NCBI GenBank assembly: GCA_001797315.1
Contig: MGPC01000011.1
Location: forward strand, 41,795-105,794
DNA length: 64,000 bases
Direction: 5' to 3'
Source of the DNA: Curvibacter sp. GWA2_64_110
GTDB taxonomy: Bacteria > Pseudomonadota > Gammaproteobacteria > Burkholderiales > Burkholderiaceae_C
Shown: positions 26,177-35,055 of the stretch, one piece after another
How positions within the stretch are numbered: the stretch's first letter is position 1
Layout of the letters: every line of letters starts with the position of its first letter
The notes under the pieces: model-generated
What the model saw: the letters and a program-made list of their open reading frames with translations, nothing else
What the model was told of the DNA's origin: nothing
Databases searched by the model: none
Program-made: the position numbers and the translations under genes

Positions 26177-29100
26177 ATGGACGCCCAGGCCACGCCATTG
26201 ACTGCCTCGCCCGCCATGCCGGCCGGCCCCGGCACGCCTGCGGCCAGCGAGACGGCCGGGCGCGGCGCGGTGCAGTCCATCATCAAGGTGCGGCGCGACT
26301 ACAACAGCTGGGTGGCCAGCGAGACCATGGAAGACTACGCGCTGCGTTTTGCGCCGCAGCGCTTTCGCAAATGGTCGGAGTGGCGGGTGGCCAACACCGC
26401 TTTCGGCGCCGCTTCCTTCCTGATCCTGGAGGCGGTGGGCGCCACGCTGCTGGTGCAGTACGGCTGGACCAATGCCTTCTGGGCCATTGTGGCCACCGGG
26501 CTCATCATCTTCCTGGCCGGCCTGCCCATCAGCATCTATGCGGCGCGCTACGGGGTCGACATGGACCTGCTGACGCGCGGCGCCGGCTTCGGCTACATCG
26601 GCTCCACCATCACCTCGCTGATCTACGCCTCCTTCACCTTCATCTTCTTTGCGCTGGAGGCGGCCGTGATGGCCTATGCGCTGGAGCTGGCGCTGGGCAT
26701 TCCGCCCAGCTGGGGCTACCTCATCTGCGCGCTGGCGGTGATCCCGCTGGTCACGCACGGCGTGTCGGCCATCAGCCGGCTGCAGGTCTGGACCCAGCCG
26801 CTGTGGCTGCTGATGCTGCTGGTGCCGTTTGCTTATGTGCTGGCGCTCGATCCTGGTGCCTTTTCGGCCATCGTGCACTACAAGGGGGATAAAGGCGTCA
26901 GCTCCGGCTTCGATCTGCCTCTGTTTGGTGCGGCCTTGACGGTGGGCATTGCACTGATGACGCAAATGGGCGAGCAGGCCGACTACCTGCGCTTCATGCC
27001 GGCACAGACGCCGGCCACCCGGCGCCGCTGGTGGTTCGGCGTGCTGGCGGGCGGGCCGGGTTGGGTGCTGCTGGGCGTGGTCAAGATGCTGGGCGGCGCG
27101 CTGCTGGCCTACCTGGCCATCACCCACGCGGTGCCGGTCGAGCGCGCGGTCGACCCCAACCAGATGTACCTGGCGGCCTACGAGTACGTGTTCCCGCACT
27201 ACGGCTGGGCGGTGGCGGCAACCGCGCTGTTCGTGGTGATCTCGCAGCTCAAGATCAACGTCACCAACGCCTACGCAGGCTCGCTGGCCTGGTCCAACTT
27301 CTTCTCGCGCCTGACGCACAGCCACCCGGGCCGGGTGGTGTGGGTGGTGTTCAACACCCTGATCTCCTTCATGCTGATGGAGATGAACGTGTTCCAGGCG
27401 CTGGGCGACGTGCTGGGCCTGTACTCCAACATCGCCATCGCCTGGATGATGGCGGTGGTGGCCGACCTGGTGATCAACAAGCCGCTGGGCCTGTCGCCCC
27501 AGGGCATCGAGTTCAAGCGCGCCCATCTGTACGACATCAACCCGGTGGGCGTGGGCGCCATGGCGCTGGCCTCGCTGCTGTCGGTCACGGCCCACCTCGG
27601 CCTGTTCGGTCCGATGGCACAGGCCTTCTCGGCGCTGATTGCACTGGGCACCGCCTTCATCGCCTCGCCACTGATCGCCTGGGCCACCCGCGGCAAGTAC
27701 TACATCGCACGCCAGAGCGACATGAAAACAGCGGCGGCGGCCGGTGCGGACAACGGCACGCGCTACCCGCTGCAACGCTGCGTGATCTGCGAGCGCGACT
27801 ACGAAGGCCCCGACATGGCGCACTGCCCGGCCTACCAGGGGCCGATCTGCTCGCTGTGCTGCACGCTCGACGCGCGCTGCGGCGACATGTGCAAGCCCCA
27901 CGCCAGCGTGTCGGCCCAGTGGTCGGCCACGCTGCGCCGGTTGCTGCCGCGGCGCATCTGGCCCTACCTGGACACCGGTCTGGGCCACTTCCTGCTGCTG
28001 ATGCTGCTGATCGTGCCGCTGCTGGCCAGCGTGTTCGGCCTGCTGTACCACCAGGAGCTGCGCGCCCTGACGCTGGCCGTGACCGACAGGGACGTGATGG
28101 AGGCACCGGAGGCCGCCCTGCGCTCGGGCTTCTTCAAGGCCTACATGGCGCTGCTGCTCATCACCGGCCTGGTGGCCTGGTGGGTGGTGCTGGCGTACAA
28201 GAGCCGCCAGGTGGCGCAGGAGGAGTCGAACCGCCAGACGCACCTGCTGATGCGCGAGATCGAACTGCACCAGCAGACCGACGCCGCCCTGCAGCAGGCC
28301 AAACGTGCGGCCGAGCAGGCGCAGCACCAGGCCGAGCAGGCCAACCAGGCCAAGAGCCGCTACATCAGTGCCATCAGCCACGAACTGCGCACGCCGCTCA
28401 ACAGCATCCTGGGTTACGCGCAGCTCATGGGCGAGGACCCGCAAGTGCCGCCGCACCGCAAGCACGCGGTGCAGGTCATCCGCCGCGGCGGCGAACACCT
28501 GCTGTCGCTGATCGAGGGCACGCTGGACATTGCGCGCATCGAAGCCGGCAAGCTCACGCTGGACGTCAGGCCCATGGCCTTCGCCGACTGCGTGCACGAA
28601 CTGGCTGCCATGTTCGAGCCGCAGGCCGCGGCCAAGGGGTTGCGCTTTCACTTCGCCTTGCTGAGCACGCTGCCCGAGGTGGTGCGCGCCGACGAAAAGC
28701 GCGTGCGCCAGATCCTCATCAACCTGCTGAGCAATGCCATCAAGTTCACCGCCCAGGGCGAGGTGGCCCTGCAGGTGCGCTACGCGCGCGAGATGGCGCA
28801 CATCGACATCCGCGACACCGGGCCCGGCATGGCGCTGCAGGAGCTCGACCGCGTGTTCGAGCCTTTCACGCGCGCTTCCAGTGCCGCCCCGGCAGCGCCA
28901 GGCGCCGGGCTGGGCCTGACCATTGCCAAGATGCTGACCGACCTGATGGGCGGCGAACTCACGGTGCAGAGTACGCCCGGGCTGGGCTCGGTGTTCCATG
29001 TCAAGCTGTTCCTGCCCGAGGTGCATGCCGGCGCGCGCCAATCGCCAGTGCGGCCGACCGCGCGCCCGGCGCGGCGCGGTTACGCCGGCCTGCGCCGCCA

Positions 29101-29725
29101 CCTGCTGGTGGTGGACAACGAGGAACCCGACCGCGAACTGCTGACCCAGGTGCTGGCGCCGCTGGGTTTCGTGCTGCGCACCGCCGCCAGCGGCCACGAT
29201 GCGCTGGACCTGCTGGCCGCCGGCTACCGGCCCGATGCCATCCTGATGGACTTGGCGATGCCCGGCATCGACGGCTGGGAAACCATCCGCCGCCTGCGCC
29301 GCCTGCCGGGCCTGCAGGCCGTGCAGGTGGCCGTGGTGTCGGCCAATGCCTTCGACAAGGGGCTGGACAACGATGTCGGCATCCGGCCGGAAGACTTCAT
29401 TACCAAGCCGGTGCGCCACAGCGAGCTGCTCGACTGGCTGGAAAAACGCCTGCAGCTCCAGTGGACCGATGCGCCACCGGCTCCTGTGACGGCCAGTGCG
29501 GTGGTACCGAAGCTACCGGCTGTGCTGCCGTCGACCGAGCAGCAGACCCGGCTGCGCGAAATGGCCAGCGTCGGTTATTACCGCGGCATCCTCAAGCTGC
29601 TCGACGAGCTGCAGACCCAGGAGCCGGCCTGCCAGCCCTGGTGCGAGCAGCTGCGCACGCTGGTGCGCCAATACCGTTTCGATGCCGTGCTGGCCCAACT
29701 GGCGCCGACGCCACAGACCCCATGA
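26177..29725 (+). CDS. Permease-fused hybrid histidine kinase (NCS1 type), copy 1
   Basis: Very large sensor, 1182 aa from the ATG at 26177 (an ATG at 26117 would add 20 residues; neither has a clear ribosome site). Order: NCS1-type permease core with about 12 helices (residues about 35-520; RRDYNSWVASE, DMDLLTRGAGFGYIGS, LKINVTNAYAGSLAW); Cys-rich zinc-type module (535-573: CVICERDY, HCPAY, ICSLCC, RCGDMCK); two further membrane segments; coiled coil; HisKA with His735 in ISHELRTPLNS; HATPase with NLLSNAIKFT and GAGLGLTIAK; receiver with Asp1025 in ILMDLAMPGIDGW; C-terminal helical tail. The permease part presumably senses, and may carry, a small N-containing solute. ATGA overlap with the following regulator. 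Confidence 0.92.
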   Translation: MDAQATPLTASPAMPAGPGTPAASETAGRGAVQSIIKVRRDYNSWVASETMEDYALRFAPQRFRKWSEWRVANTAFGAASFLILEAVGATLLVQYGWTNAFWAIVATGLIIFLAGLPISIYAARYGVDMDLLTRGAGFGYIGSTITSLIYASFTFIFFALEAAVMAYALELALGIPPSWGYLICALAVIPLVTHGVSAISRLQVWTQPLWLLMLLVPFAYVLALDPGAFSAIVHYKGDKGVSSGFDLPLFGAALTVGIALMTQMGEQADYLRFMPAQTPATRRRWWFGVLAGGPGWVLLGVVKMLGGALLAYLAITHAVPVERAVDPNQMYLAAYEYVFPHYGWAVAATALFVVISQLKINVTNAYAGSLAWSNFFSRLTHSHPGRVVWVVFNTLISFMLMEMNVFQALGDVLGLYSNIAIAWMMAVVADLVINKPLGLSPQGIEFKRAHLYDINPVGVGAMALASLLSVTAHLGLFGPMAQAFSALIALGTAFIASPLIAWATRGKYYIARQSDMKTAAAAGADNGTRYPLQRCVICERDYEGPDMAHCPAYQGPICSLCCTLDARCGDMCKPHASVSAQWSATLRRLLPRRIWPYLDTGLGHFLLLMLLIVPLLASVFGLLYHQELRALTLAVTDRDVMEAPEAALRSGFFKAYMALLLITGLVAWWVVLAYKSRQVAQEESNRQTHLLMREIELHQQTDAALQQAKRAAEQAQHQAEQANQAKSRYISAISHELRTPLNSILGYAQLMGEDPQVPPHRKHAVQVIRRGGEHLLSLIEGTLDIARIEAGKLTLDVRPMAFADCVHELAAMFEPQAAAKGLRFHFALLSTLPEVVRADEKRVRQILINLLSNAIKFTAQGEVALQVRYAREMAHIDIRDTGPGMALQELDRVFEPFTRASSAAPAAPGAGLGLTIAKMLTDLMGGELTVQSTPGLGSVFHVKLFLPEVHAGARQSPVRPTARPARRGYAGLRRHLLVVDNEEPDRELLTQVLAPLGFVLRTAASGHDALDLLAAGYRPDAILMDLAMPGIDGWETIRRLRRLPGLQAVQVAVVSANAFDKGLDNDVGIRPEDFITKPVRHSELLDWLEKRLQLQWTDAPPAPVTASAVVPKLPAVLPSTEQQTRLREMASVGYYRGILKLLDELQTQEPACQPWCEQLRTLVRQYRFDAVLAQLAPTPQTP

Positions 29726-30711
29726 ACCATCCCCTGGAGCAGACCCTCAACCGTGCCCACAGCGATGTGGTGCTGATCGTGGACGATGTGCCCGACAACC
29801 TGTCGCTGCTGCACGACGCGCTGGACGAGTCCGGCTATACCGTGCTGGTGGCGCTCGACGGCGCCTCGGCGCTGCAGCGCGCTGCGCAGGCGCGGCCCGA
29901 CATCGTGCTGCTCGACGCCATGATGCCCGGCATGGACGGTTTCGAGGTGGCGCGCCGCCTCAAGGCCGATGCCGCCACTGCGCACATTCCCATCATCTTC
30001 ATGACCGGCCTGACCGAAACCGAGCATCTGGTGGCCGCGCTCGACGCCGGTGGAACCGACTACGTCACCAAGCCGATCAAGCCGAAGGAAGTGCTGGCGC
30101 GCATGAACGTGCACCTGCAGGGCGCGCGCGAGCGGCGCCAGGCCCGCAACGCACTGGACGCCTTCGGCTACGCCAGCATCACGGTGCGCGTGAGCGACGG
30201 CCGGCTGATGTGGCAGACGCCGCTGGCGCGCGAGCTGCTGCAGCGCTATTGCGGCCGCAGCGGTCCGTATGCGCCCAGCCCGGTGCTGAGCTGGCTGCGC
30301 CACAGCGTGGCGCATGTGGCCGAAGCCCTGGCCTGCGGCGAGCCGCTGGTCGAAGCCCCGCGGCTGAGCGTGGAGCAGGGTGCGCGTCGTCTCACCTTCC
30401 GCCTGCAGCAGCACAATGGCGACGGTAGCGGCGGCGACTGGCTGATCATCATGCAGGAAGTGTCGGACGAGAGCGTGATCGAGGCGATCTCGCTGAGCTT
30501 CAAGCTCACCGCGCGCGAGGCCGAGGTGCTGTACTGGGTGGTCAAGGGCAAGATCAACCGTGACATCGGCGACATCCTGGGCACCAGCCCGATGACGGTG
30601 AAGAAACACCTGGAGCGCGTGTTCGCCAAGCTCGGTGTGGAGACGCGCACCTCGGCCGCGGCCATGGCGCTGAGCCGCATCCGGCAGCTGCATCCGCAGT
30701 TCGAAGGGTGA
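29722..30711 (+). CDS. LuxR-type response regulator, partner of kinase copy 1
   Basis: Response regulator of 329 aa. The receiver (residues about 15-135) has the phospho-acceptor Asp65 in IVLLDAMMPGMDGF, the Thr in IIFMTGLTETE and the Lys in YVTKPIKPKEVL. A middle region (about 145-250) looks like a divergent sensory domain. The C-terminal LuxR/FixJ helix-turn-helix is LTAREAEVLYWVVKGKINRD then IGDILGTSPMTVKKHLERVF. It is translationally coupled to the kinase. The likely target is the TACG-N8-CGTA site before the transporter operons (inference). Confidence 0.93.
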   Translation: MNHPLEQTLNRAHSDVVLIVDDVPDNLSLLHDALDESGYTVLVALDGASALQRAAQARPDIVLLDAMMPGMDGFEVARRLKADAATAHIPIIFMTGLTETEHLVAALDAGGTDYVTKPIKPKEVLARMNVHLQGARERRQARNALDAFGYASITVRVSDGRLMWQTPLARELLQRYCGRSGPYAPSPVLSWLRHSVAHVAEALACGEPLVEAPRLSVEQGARRLTFRLQQHNGDGSGGDWLIIMQEVSDESVIEAISLSFKLTAREAEVLYWVVKGKINRDIGDILGTSPMTVKKHLERVFAKLGVETRTSAAAMALSRIRQLHPQFEG

Positions 30712-30733
30712 GTGGTGCGAGGCCTGCGCGGGA

Positions 30734-31696
30734 TCACTTTGACGCGCCGATTTTCCGGACAAATTTCTGTTCGCTCACTTCCTGCCCCCATTGCTTGGCG
30801 CGCAGTTCCTTGACCAGGCGAAAGCCGGCCGATTCGTAAAGGTGCCGGGCCGCATCCAGCCCGCTGAAGGTCCACAGATAACTGCTCTTCAAACCCAGCC
30901 GGTCGCAGTGCCCGAGCGCTGCAGCCAGCAGCTGACGCCCCAGCCCCAGGCCGCGTGCGTCCTCGTCGAGGATGAACCAGCGCAGATGCCCGGTCGGGTG
31001 TCTGCCCGTCTCGACATCGATGGCCACCGAACCCAGCACCCGCTGGCCTTGGACGGCCAGCCAGAGTCCGTTCTGCGAGCCTTCCAGCCGCGAGACGAAT
31101 GCCGCCAGCTCGCTGGCCACCTTGCATTCGAAGAACTGACCGAAGCCCGCCCGTTGCGAGTAATACGCCGCGTGCATTTCAATGATGCGCCCCAGCGCCG
31201 TGGGCCGGTAGCCCGGGTGGATGACGACTGGCCCGGCGTCGGACGCCGCGCCGATACCCAGGCGATCCGCCGCCAGCGCCTGGCCGTAGGCGCTCAGGCC
31301 CGACAGGACGTGGGGCTGTTGCGGCCGGGGGATATGTTCCAGCGCCGCGGCCACTTGCCTGCGGCCGAAAGCGTCCAGGGCGGCAACGGTCTTGCGGCCC
31401 TGCCGGGTCAGCGTCAGCCGTTTTTCCCGGCCGTCCTCCGGATTGATCTGCTCGGTTATCTCGCCCTTGGCCAGCAGCTTGCCCAGCAGGCGGCTGACGG
31501 AGGACTTCTCCAGCTTGAGCGCCTGCGCCAGCCGTGCCGCCGTGGTCGGTCCGTGCAGATCGATCTCGATCAGGGCATGTACGGCGGATGGCGGCAGATC
31601 GGAGCCCGCGAGCGTGGGGCGCATGAAGCCCAGCTCGCGCACCAGCTGGCGGGAGGCACGGCGGATGTCCTCCACCATCGAATCGGAAGTTTCCAT
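30734..31696 (-). CDS. Fused MarR-type regulator / GNAT acetyltransferase
   Basis: Two-domain protein, 320 aa. The N-terminal half is a MarR winged helix (TTAARLAQALKLEKSSVSRL, then LTLTRQGRKTVAALD); the C-terminal half is a GNAT N-acetyltransferase with the acetyl-CoA motif DEDARGLGLGRQLLAAALGH. Start at ATG 31696; an upstream ATG lies beyond the operator and is unlikely. A perfect palindrome of MarR type lies 20 bp upstream, indicating autoregulation. It sits between the kinase pair and a cyclase gene, pointing to small-molecule sensing, but its substrate is unknown. Confidence 0.9.
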   Translation of the reverse strand: METSDSMVEDIRRASRQLVRELGFMRPTLAGSDLPPSAVHALIEIDLHGPTTAARLAQALKLEKSSVSRLLGKLLAKGEITEQINPEDGREKRLTLTRQGRKTVAALDAFGRRQVAAALEHIPRPQQPHVLSGLSAYGQALAADRLGIGAASDAGPVVIHPGYRPTALGRIIEMHAAYYSQRAGFGQFFECKVASELAAFVSRLEGSQNGLWLAVQGQRVLGSVAIDVETGRHPTGHLRWFILDEDARGLGLGRQLLAAALGHCDRLGLKSSYLWTFSGLDAARHLYESAGFRLVKELRAKQWGQEVSEQKFVRKIGASK

Positions 31697-31715
31697 GCAA
31701 CAGGGCTCCTGCTTG

Positions 31716-31736
31716 ATGGTTGCATTATACAACCAT
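31716..31736. promoter_or_regulatory. Probable MarR-type operator
   Basis: Perfect inverted repeat ATGGTTG-N7-CAACCAT (31716-31736) just upstream of the MarR/GNAT start codon, with an A+T-rich centre (CATTATA). Likely bound by the adjacent regulator. Confidence 0.7.
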
Positions 31737-31832
31737 ATGGGATCAATGCTTTCAGATGACATGTGTCTTGAAAACGGGACAAAACCGGCCTTTGGTCGTA
31801 CACTGGTACGCAGTCGTTGTGTCTCGAAAAAT

Positions 31833-33449
31833 ATGGATCGTCACCGCATTTTTGACAGTGTCGTCACACGCCTGCTGTTCCTTGGGCTGTGCATCGTGAT
31901 CTTGGGGGCAGCGGTGCTTTACTACACGCTGTCGAAATTTCTGCGCGAGGACTTGAGTTCCGTCGTGGCGCACCAGCAGCTGGCCCTGGCGACGTATGTG
32001 GCCCGCGACATTGATTACAAGATTGTTCAGCGCCAGACTTTGCTGACGCATCTGGCGACCGCTCTCCCCGAGGAACTGCTGACACGGCCGCAAGCCTTGC
32101 GTGCCTGGCTGCAAGAGCGTTACGAATACCAGCCCTTGTTCTCGGCCGGCCTGTTCATCACAGATGCGCGCGGCGTTGCGATTGCGGATTACCCGGTCTT
32201 GCCGGACCGGCTGGGGACCAGCTATTCCGATCGCGATTACATCCGTGCGGCCGTGGCGGGGCAGTCGTATGTCGGCCGTCCGGTGGTCGGCCGCATCATC
32301 GGAGAGCCGGTTCTTCCCATCGCGGCACCGAAGAAAAATGCCAAGGGTGACGTGCAGGCCATTCTGGTGGGTGTCACCACCTTGGCGGACAAGGGGTTCC
32401 TCGATTCGCTGCTCCAAAGCCGCATCGGCGCAGCAACAGGTGGCTTCCTGCTGATTTCACCGCGGGACCAGCTGTTCGTGGCGTCGTCTCAACCCGACAT
32501 GGTGCTCAGGCCCACGCCACCTCCTGGCATCAACGCGCTGCATGACCGGGCCATGGACGGATTCCGTGGCACGGGGGTCACGCTCAACGCCAAAGGTATC
32601 GAGGAAGTCTCCGCCATGGTTTCCGTGCCGAGCACAGGCTGGTTTGTCGTCGCCCGCTTGCCGACCAGCGAAGCTTTCGCCACCGTCGAGCGTACGCAGA
32701 GTTTCTTGTTGAAGATCTCGGTCCTGATCATTCTGGCCTTCGTCGTCATCTCGTCGGGTGGGCTGTACCTCCTCTTTCGTCCCTTGTTTCGTGCGGCAGA
32801 GCATGCCCATCGCATGACGCAGGGCGAGGTGCCGTTCGAACCGCTGCCCGTCGTTCGCAACGACGAGGTCGGTTACCTGATCTCGTCGTTCAATCGTCTC
32901 CTGGTCAAACTGAGGGGCAAGCAGGCCGAACTGGTCCGCATGGCCCACCACGATGTGCTGACCGGTTTGCCCAATCGGGCGCTGCTCTACGACCGCACCC
33001 AGCAGGTTCTGGCGCAGGCAAGGCGCAGGAACACGCAGATCGGCCTGCTGTTCATGGACCTGGACGGTTTCAAACGTATCAACGACACTTTGGGGCACGA
33101 GGCCGGCGACGAGGCCTTGCGCCAGACGGCAAAACGTTTCAATGAAATCGTGCGCCAGGATGACACGCTGGCACGGGTTGGCGGCGACGAATTCGTGCTG
33201 TTGCTGGGTGACTTGGGTGAGGACGCCGAGGCGGCCGCCAGCACGGTTGCAGCCAAGTGCATCCAGGCCATGCAAGCGCCGTTCTTGATTTCCGGTACCC
33301 CGTGTTCGCTGGGGGTGTCGATCGGTATTGCCTTTGGAAACGGGGACAGCACCCTGGACGCGCTCCTGCTGACGGCCGACCAGGCCATGTACCAGGCCAA
33401 AGAGGGCGGACGCGACAGGTTTGTCACTTTCAAGGCGCCGGCGACCTAG
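31833..33449 (+). CDS. Membrane sensor diguanylate cyclase (Cache-HAMP-GGDEF)
   Basis: Inner-membrane enzyme, 538 aa, that should make cyclic di-GMP from GTP. A first helix (residues about 15-37) and a second (about 285-310) enclose a periplasmic Cache-like sensor domain; a HAMP-like linker follows, then the GGDEF domain (about 370-535) with HDVLTGLPNRALLYDR and the active site RVGGDEFVLLLGD. No EAL domain. Starting at the ATG at 31833 removes an implausible antisense extension. A small palindrome CGTAC-N4-GTACG (31797-31810) lies in front of it. Its presence beside the sensor kinase and urtA suggests the nitrogen signal may also touch c-di-GMP. Confidence 0.92.
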   Translation: MDRHRIFDSVVTRLLFLGLCIVILGAAVLYYTLSKFLREDLSSVVAHQQLALATYVARDIDYKIVQRQTLLTHLATALPEELLTRPQALRAWLQERYEYQPLFSAGLFITDARGVAIADYPVLPDRLGTSYSDRDYIRAAVAGQSYVGRPVVGRIIGEPVLPIAAPKKNAKGDVQAILVGVTTLADKGFLDSLLQSRIGAATGGFLLISPRDQLFVASSQPDMVLRPTPPPGINALHDRAMDGFRGTGVTLNAKGIEEVSAMVSVPSTGWFVVARLPTSEAFATVERTQSFLLKISVLIILAFVVISSGGLYLLFRPLFRAAEHAHRMTQGEVPFEPLPVVRNDEVGYLISSFNRLLVKLRGKQAELVRMAHHDVLTGLPNRALLYDRTQQVLAQARRRNTQIGLLFMDLDGFKRINDTLGHEAGDEALRQTAKRFNEIVRQDDTLARVGGDEFVLLLGDLGEDAEAAASTVAAKCIQAMQAPFLISGTPCSLGVSIGIAFGNGDSTLDALLLTADQAMYQAKEGGRDRFVTFKAPAT

Positions 33450-33497
33450 CCTGCGATGAGCGCGCAGCGTAGACGACGGGACCACCCCTCCTCCACG

Positions 33498-33542
33498 TAC
33501 GCCGTGTGGCGTATATCCGCTTTTCTCCTGCTTCCCTAGAGT
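33498..33542 (+). promoter_or_regulatory. Operator and promoter of urtABCDE
   Basis: TACG-N8-CGTA palindrome (33498-33513, arms TACGCC and GGCGTA), then 23 bp, then a -10-like TAGAGT (33537-33542). There is no good -35, as expected for an activated promoter; the palindrome centre would lie near -43. The same layout precedes the second transporter operon on the other strand. Confidence 0.7.
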
Positions 33543-33622
33543 GACTCCATCGCTGCACCAGGGCCGATGACCGGCCGGCGTGCTGCGAAACGCGATCTTT
33601 TCACTCACCTGGAGAAGCACAC

Positions 33623-34894
33623 ATGCAACGTCGATTCACCCTTAAGGCGCTGGCTGCTGCCACTGCCGTTTCCACCCTGGCAGGCCTGTCCGCTCTGCCT
33701 GCCCATGCGGCCGACACCATCAAGGTGGGCGTGCTGCACAGCCTGTCGGGCACCATGGCGATTTCCGAGACCGTGCTGAAAGACACCGTGCTGATGGCCA
33801 TTGACGAGATCAATGCCAAAGGCGGCGTGCTGGGCAAGAAGCTCGAGCCGGTGGTGGTGGACCCGGCCTCCAACTGGCCGCTGTTCGCTGAGAAGACCAA
33901 GCAACTGCTCGGTCAGGACAAGGTGGCCGTGATCTTCGGCTGCTGGACCAGCGTCTCGCGCAAGTCGGTGCTGCCGGTGGTCGAGGAAATGAACGGCCTG
34001 CTGTTCTACCCCGTGCAGTACGAGGGCGAGGAACTGTCCAAGAACGTGTTCTACACCGGTGCCGCACCCAACCAGCAGGCCATCCCGGCGGTGGACTACC
34101 TGATGAGCAAGGACGGCGGCGCGGCCAAGCGCTGGGTGCTGCTGGGCACCGACTACGTCTACCCGCGCACCACCAACAAGATCCTGCGCGCCTACCTCAA
34201 GAGCAAGGGCGTGAAGGACAGCGACATCGACGAGAAGTACACCCCCTTCGGCCACTCTGACTACCAGACCATCGTGGCCGACATCAAGAAGTTTGCCGCC
34301 GGCGGCAAGACGGCGGTGGTCTCCACCATCAACGGCGACTCCAACGTGCCCTTCTACAAGGAACTCGGCAACGCCGGCCTGAAGGCCAAGGACGTGCCGG
34401 TGGTGGCCTTCTCCGTGGGTGAGGAAGAGCTGCGCGGCGTCGACACCAAGCCGCTGGTGGGCCACCTGGCGGCGTGGAACTACTTCATGTCGATCAAGAA
34501 CCCGACCAACGAGGCCTTCATCAAGAAGTGGTCCGCCTATGCCAAGGCCAAGAACATCGCCGGCCACAAGGACAAGCCGCTGACCAACGACCCGATGGAA
34601 GCCACCTACATCGGCATCAACATGTGGAAGCAGGCGGTGGAGAAGGCCAAGTCCACCGACGTGGACAAGGTGATCGCCGCCATGGCCGGCCAGACCTTCA
34701 AGGCACCCAGCGGCATCGTCAGCAAGATGGACGAGAAGAACCATCACCTGCACAAGTCGGTATTCATCGGCGAAGTCAAGGCCGACGGCCAGTTCAACGT
34801 GGTCTGGAAGACCCCGGGCCCGGTCAAGGCCAAGCCCTGGTCGCCCTATATCGAAGGCAACGACAAGAAAAAGGACGAGCCCGAGAAGAAATAG
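33623..34894 (+). CDS. urtA: Urea ABC transporter substrate-binding protein UrtA
   Basis: Periplasmic receptor of the high-affinity urea ABC transporter, 423 aa, signal peptide ending PAHAADT. The order VGVLHSLSGTMAISETVLKD, VAVIFGCWTSVSRKSVLPV and LLFYPVQYEGEE, with FGHSDYQTIV later, is diagnostic for UrtA; these segments line the urea site. It has good ribosome-site spacing (CTGGAG). An 11-bp-arm hairpin after the stop probably sets more UrtA mRNA than membrane-protein mRNA. It lies 170 bp after the cyclase and has its own promoter region with the TACG-N8-CGTA site. Confidence 0.96.
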   Translation: MQRRFTLKALAAATAVSTLAGLSALPAHAADTIKVGVLHSLSGTMAISETVLKDTVLMAIDEINAKGGVLGKKLEPVVVDPASNWPLFAEKTKQLLGQDKVAVIFGCWTSVSRKSVLPVVEEMNGLLFYPVQYEGEELSKNVFYTGAAPNQQAIPAVDYLMSKDGGAAKRWVLLGTDYVYPRTTNKILRAYLKSKGVKDSDIDEKYTPFGHSDYQTIVADIKKFAAGGKTAVVSTINGDSNVPFYKELGNAGLKAKDVPVVAFSVGEEELRGVDTKPLVGHLAAWNYFMSIKNPTNEAFIKKWSAYAKAKNIAGHKDKPLTNDPMEATYIGINMWKQAVEKAKSTDVDKVIAAMAGQTFKAPSGIVSKMDEKNHHLHKSVFIGEVKADGQFNVVWKTPGPVKAKPWSPYIEGNDKKKDEPEKK

Positions 34895-34922
34895 TAAGAC
34901 GCCCCCCGACGCGGCCGTTGGC

Positions 34923-34947
34923 CGCCTCCCCCCACTGGGGGGAGGCG
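34923..34947 (+). repeat. G+C-rich hairpin between urtA and urtB
   Basis: Arms of 11 bp (CGCCTCCCCCC and GGGGGGAGGCG) with a 3-base loop, 28 bp after the urtA stop, no T-run. Likely an mRNA-stabilising or attenuating element in the operon; similar G/C-run hairpins occur elsewhere in this region. Confidence 0.75.
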
Positions 34948-35055
34948 CGACCGCTTGGGGCGGCCCTGCGCAGCGCGCCCTCGGTTCGGGGGCTTGACTG
35001 GCGAAGGTCTTGCAGCGTGGGCATGGCCTGCTGTGCCCACCCTACAGGTTCTTTT

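Noticed and set aside
26033..29419. A very long open frame on the - strand opposite the first sensor kinase
   Set aside because: Gln/His/Arg-rich low-complexity translation typical of the antisense of high-GC coding DNA; the + strand frame has clear domains throughout.
27031..29721. Open frame on the + strand in another phase that runs into the response regulator
   Set aside because: Only the part from 29722 encodes a recognisable protein; the rest is an out-of-frame reading of the kinase gene.
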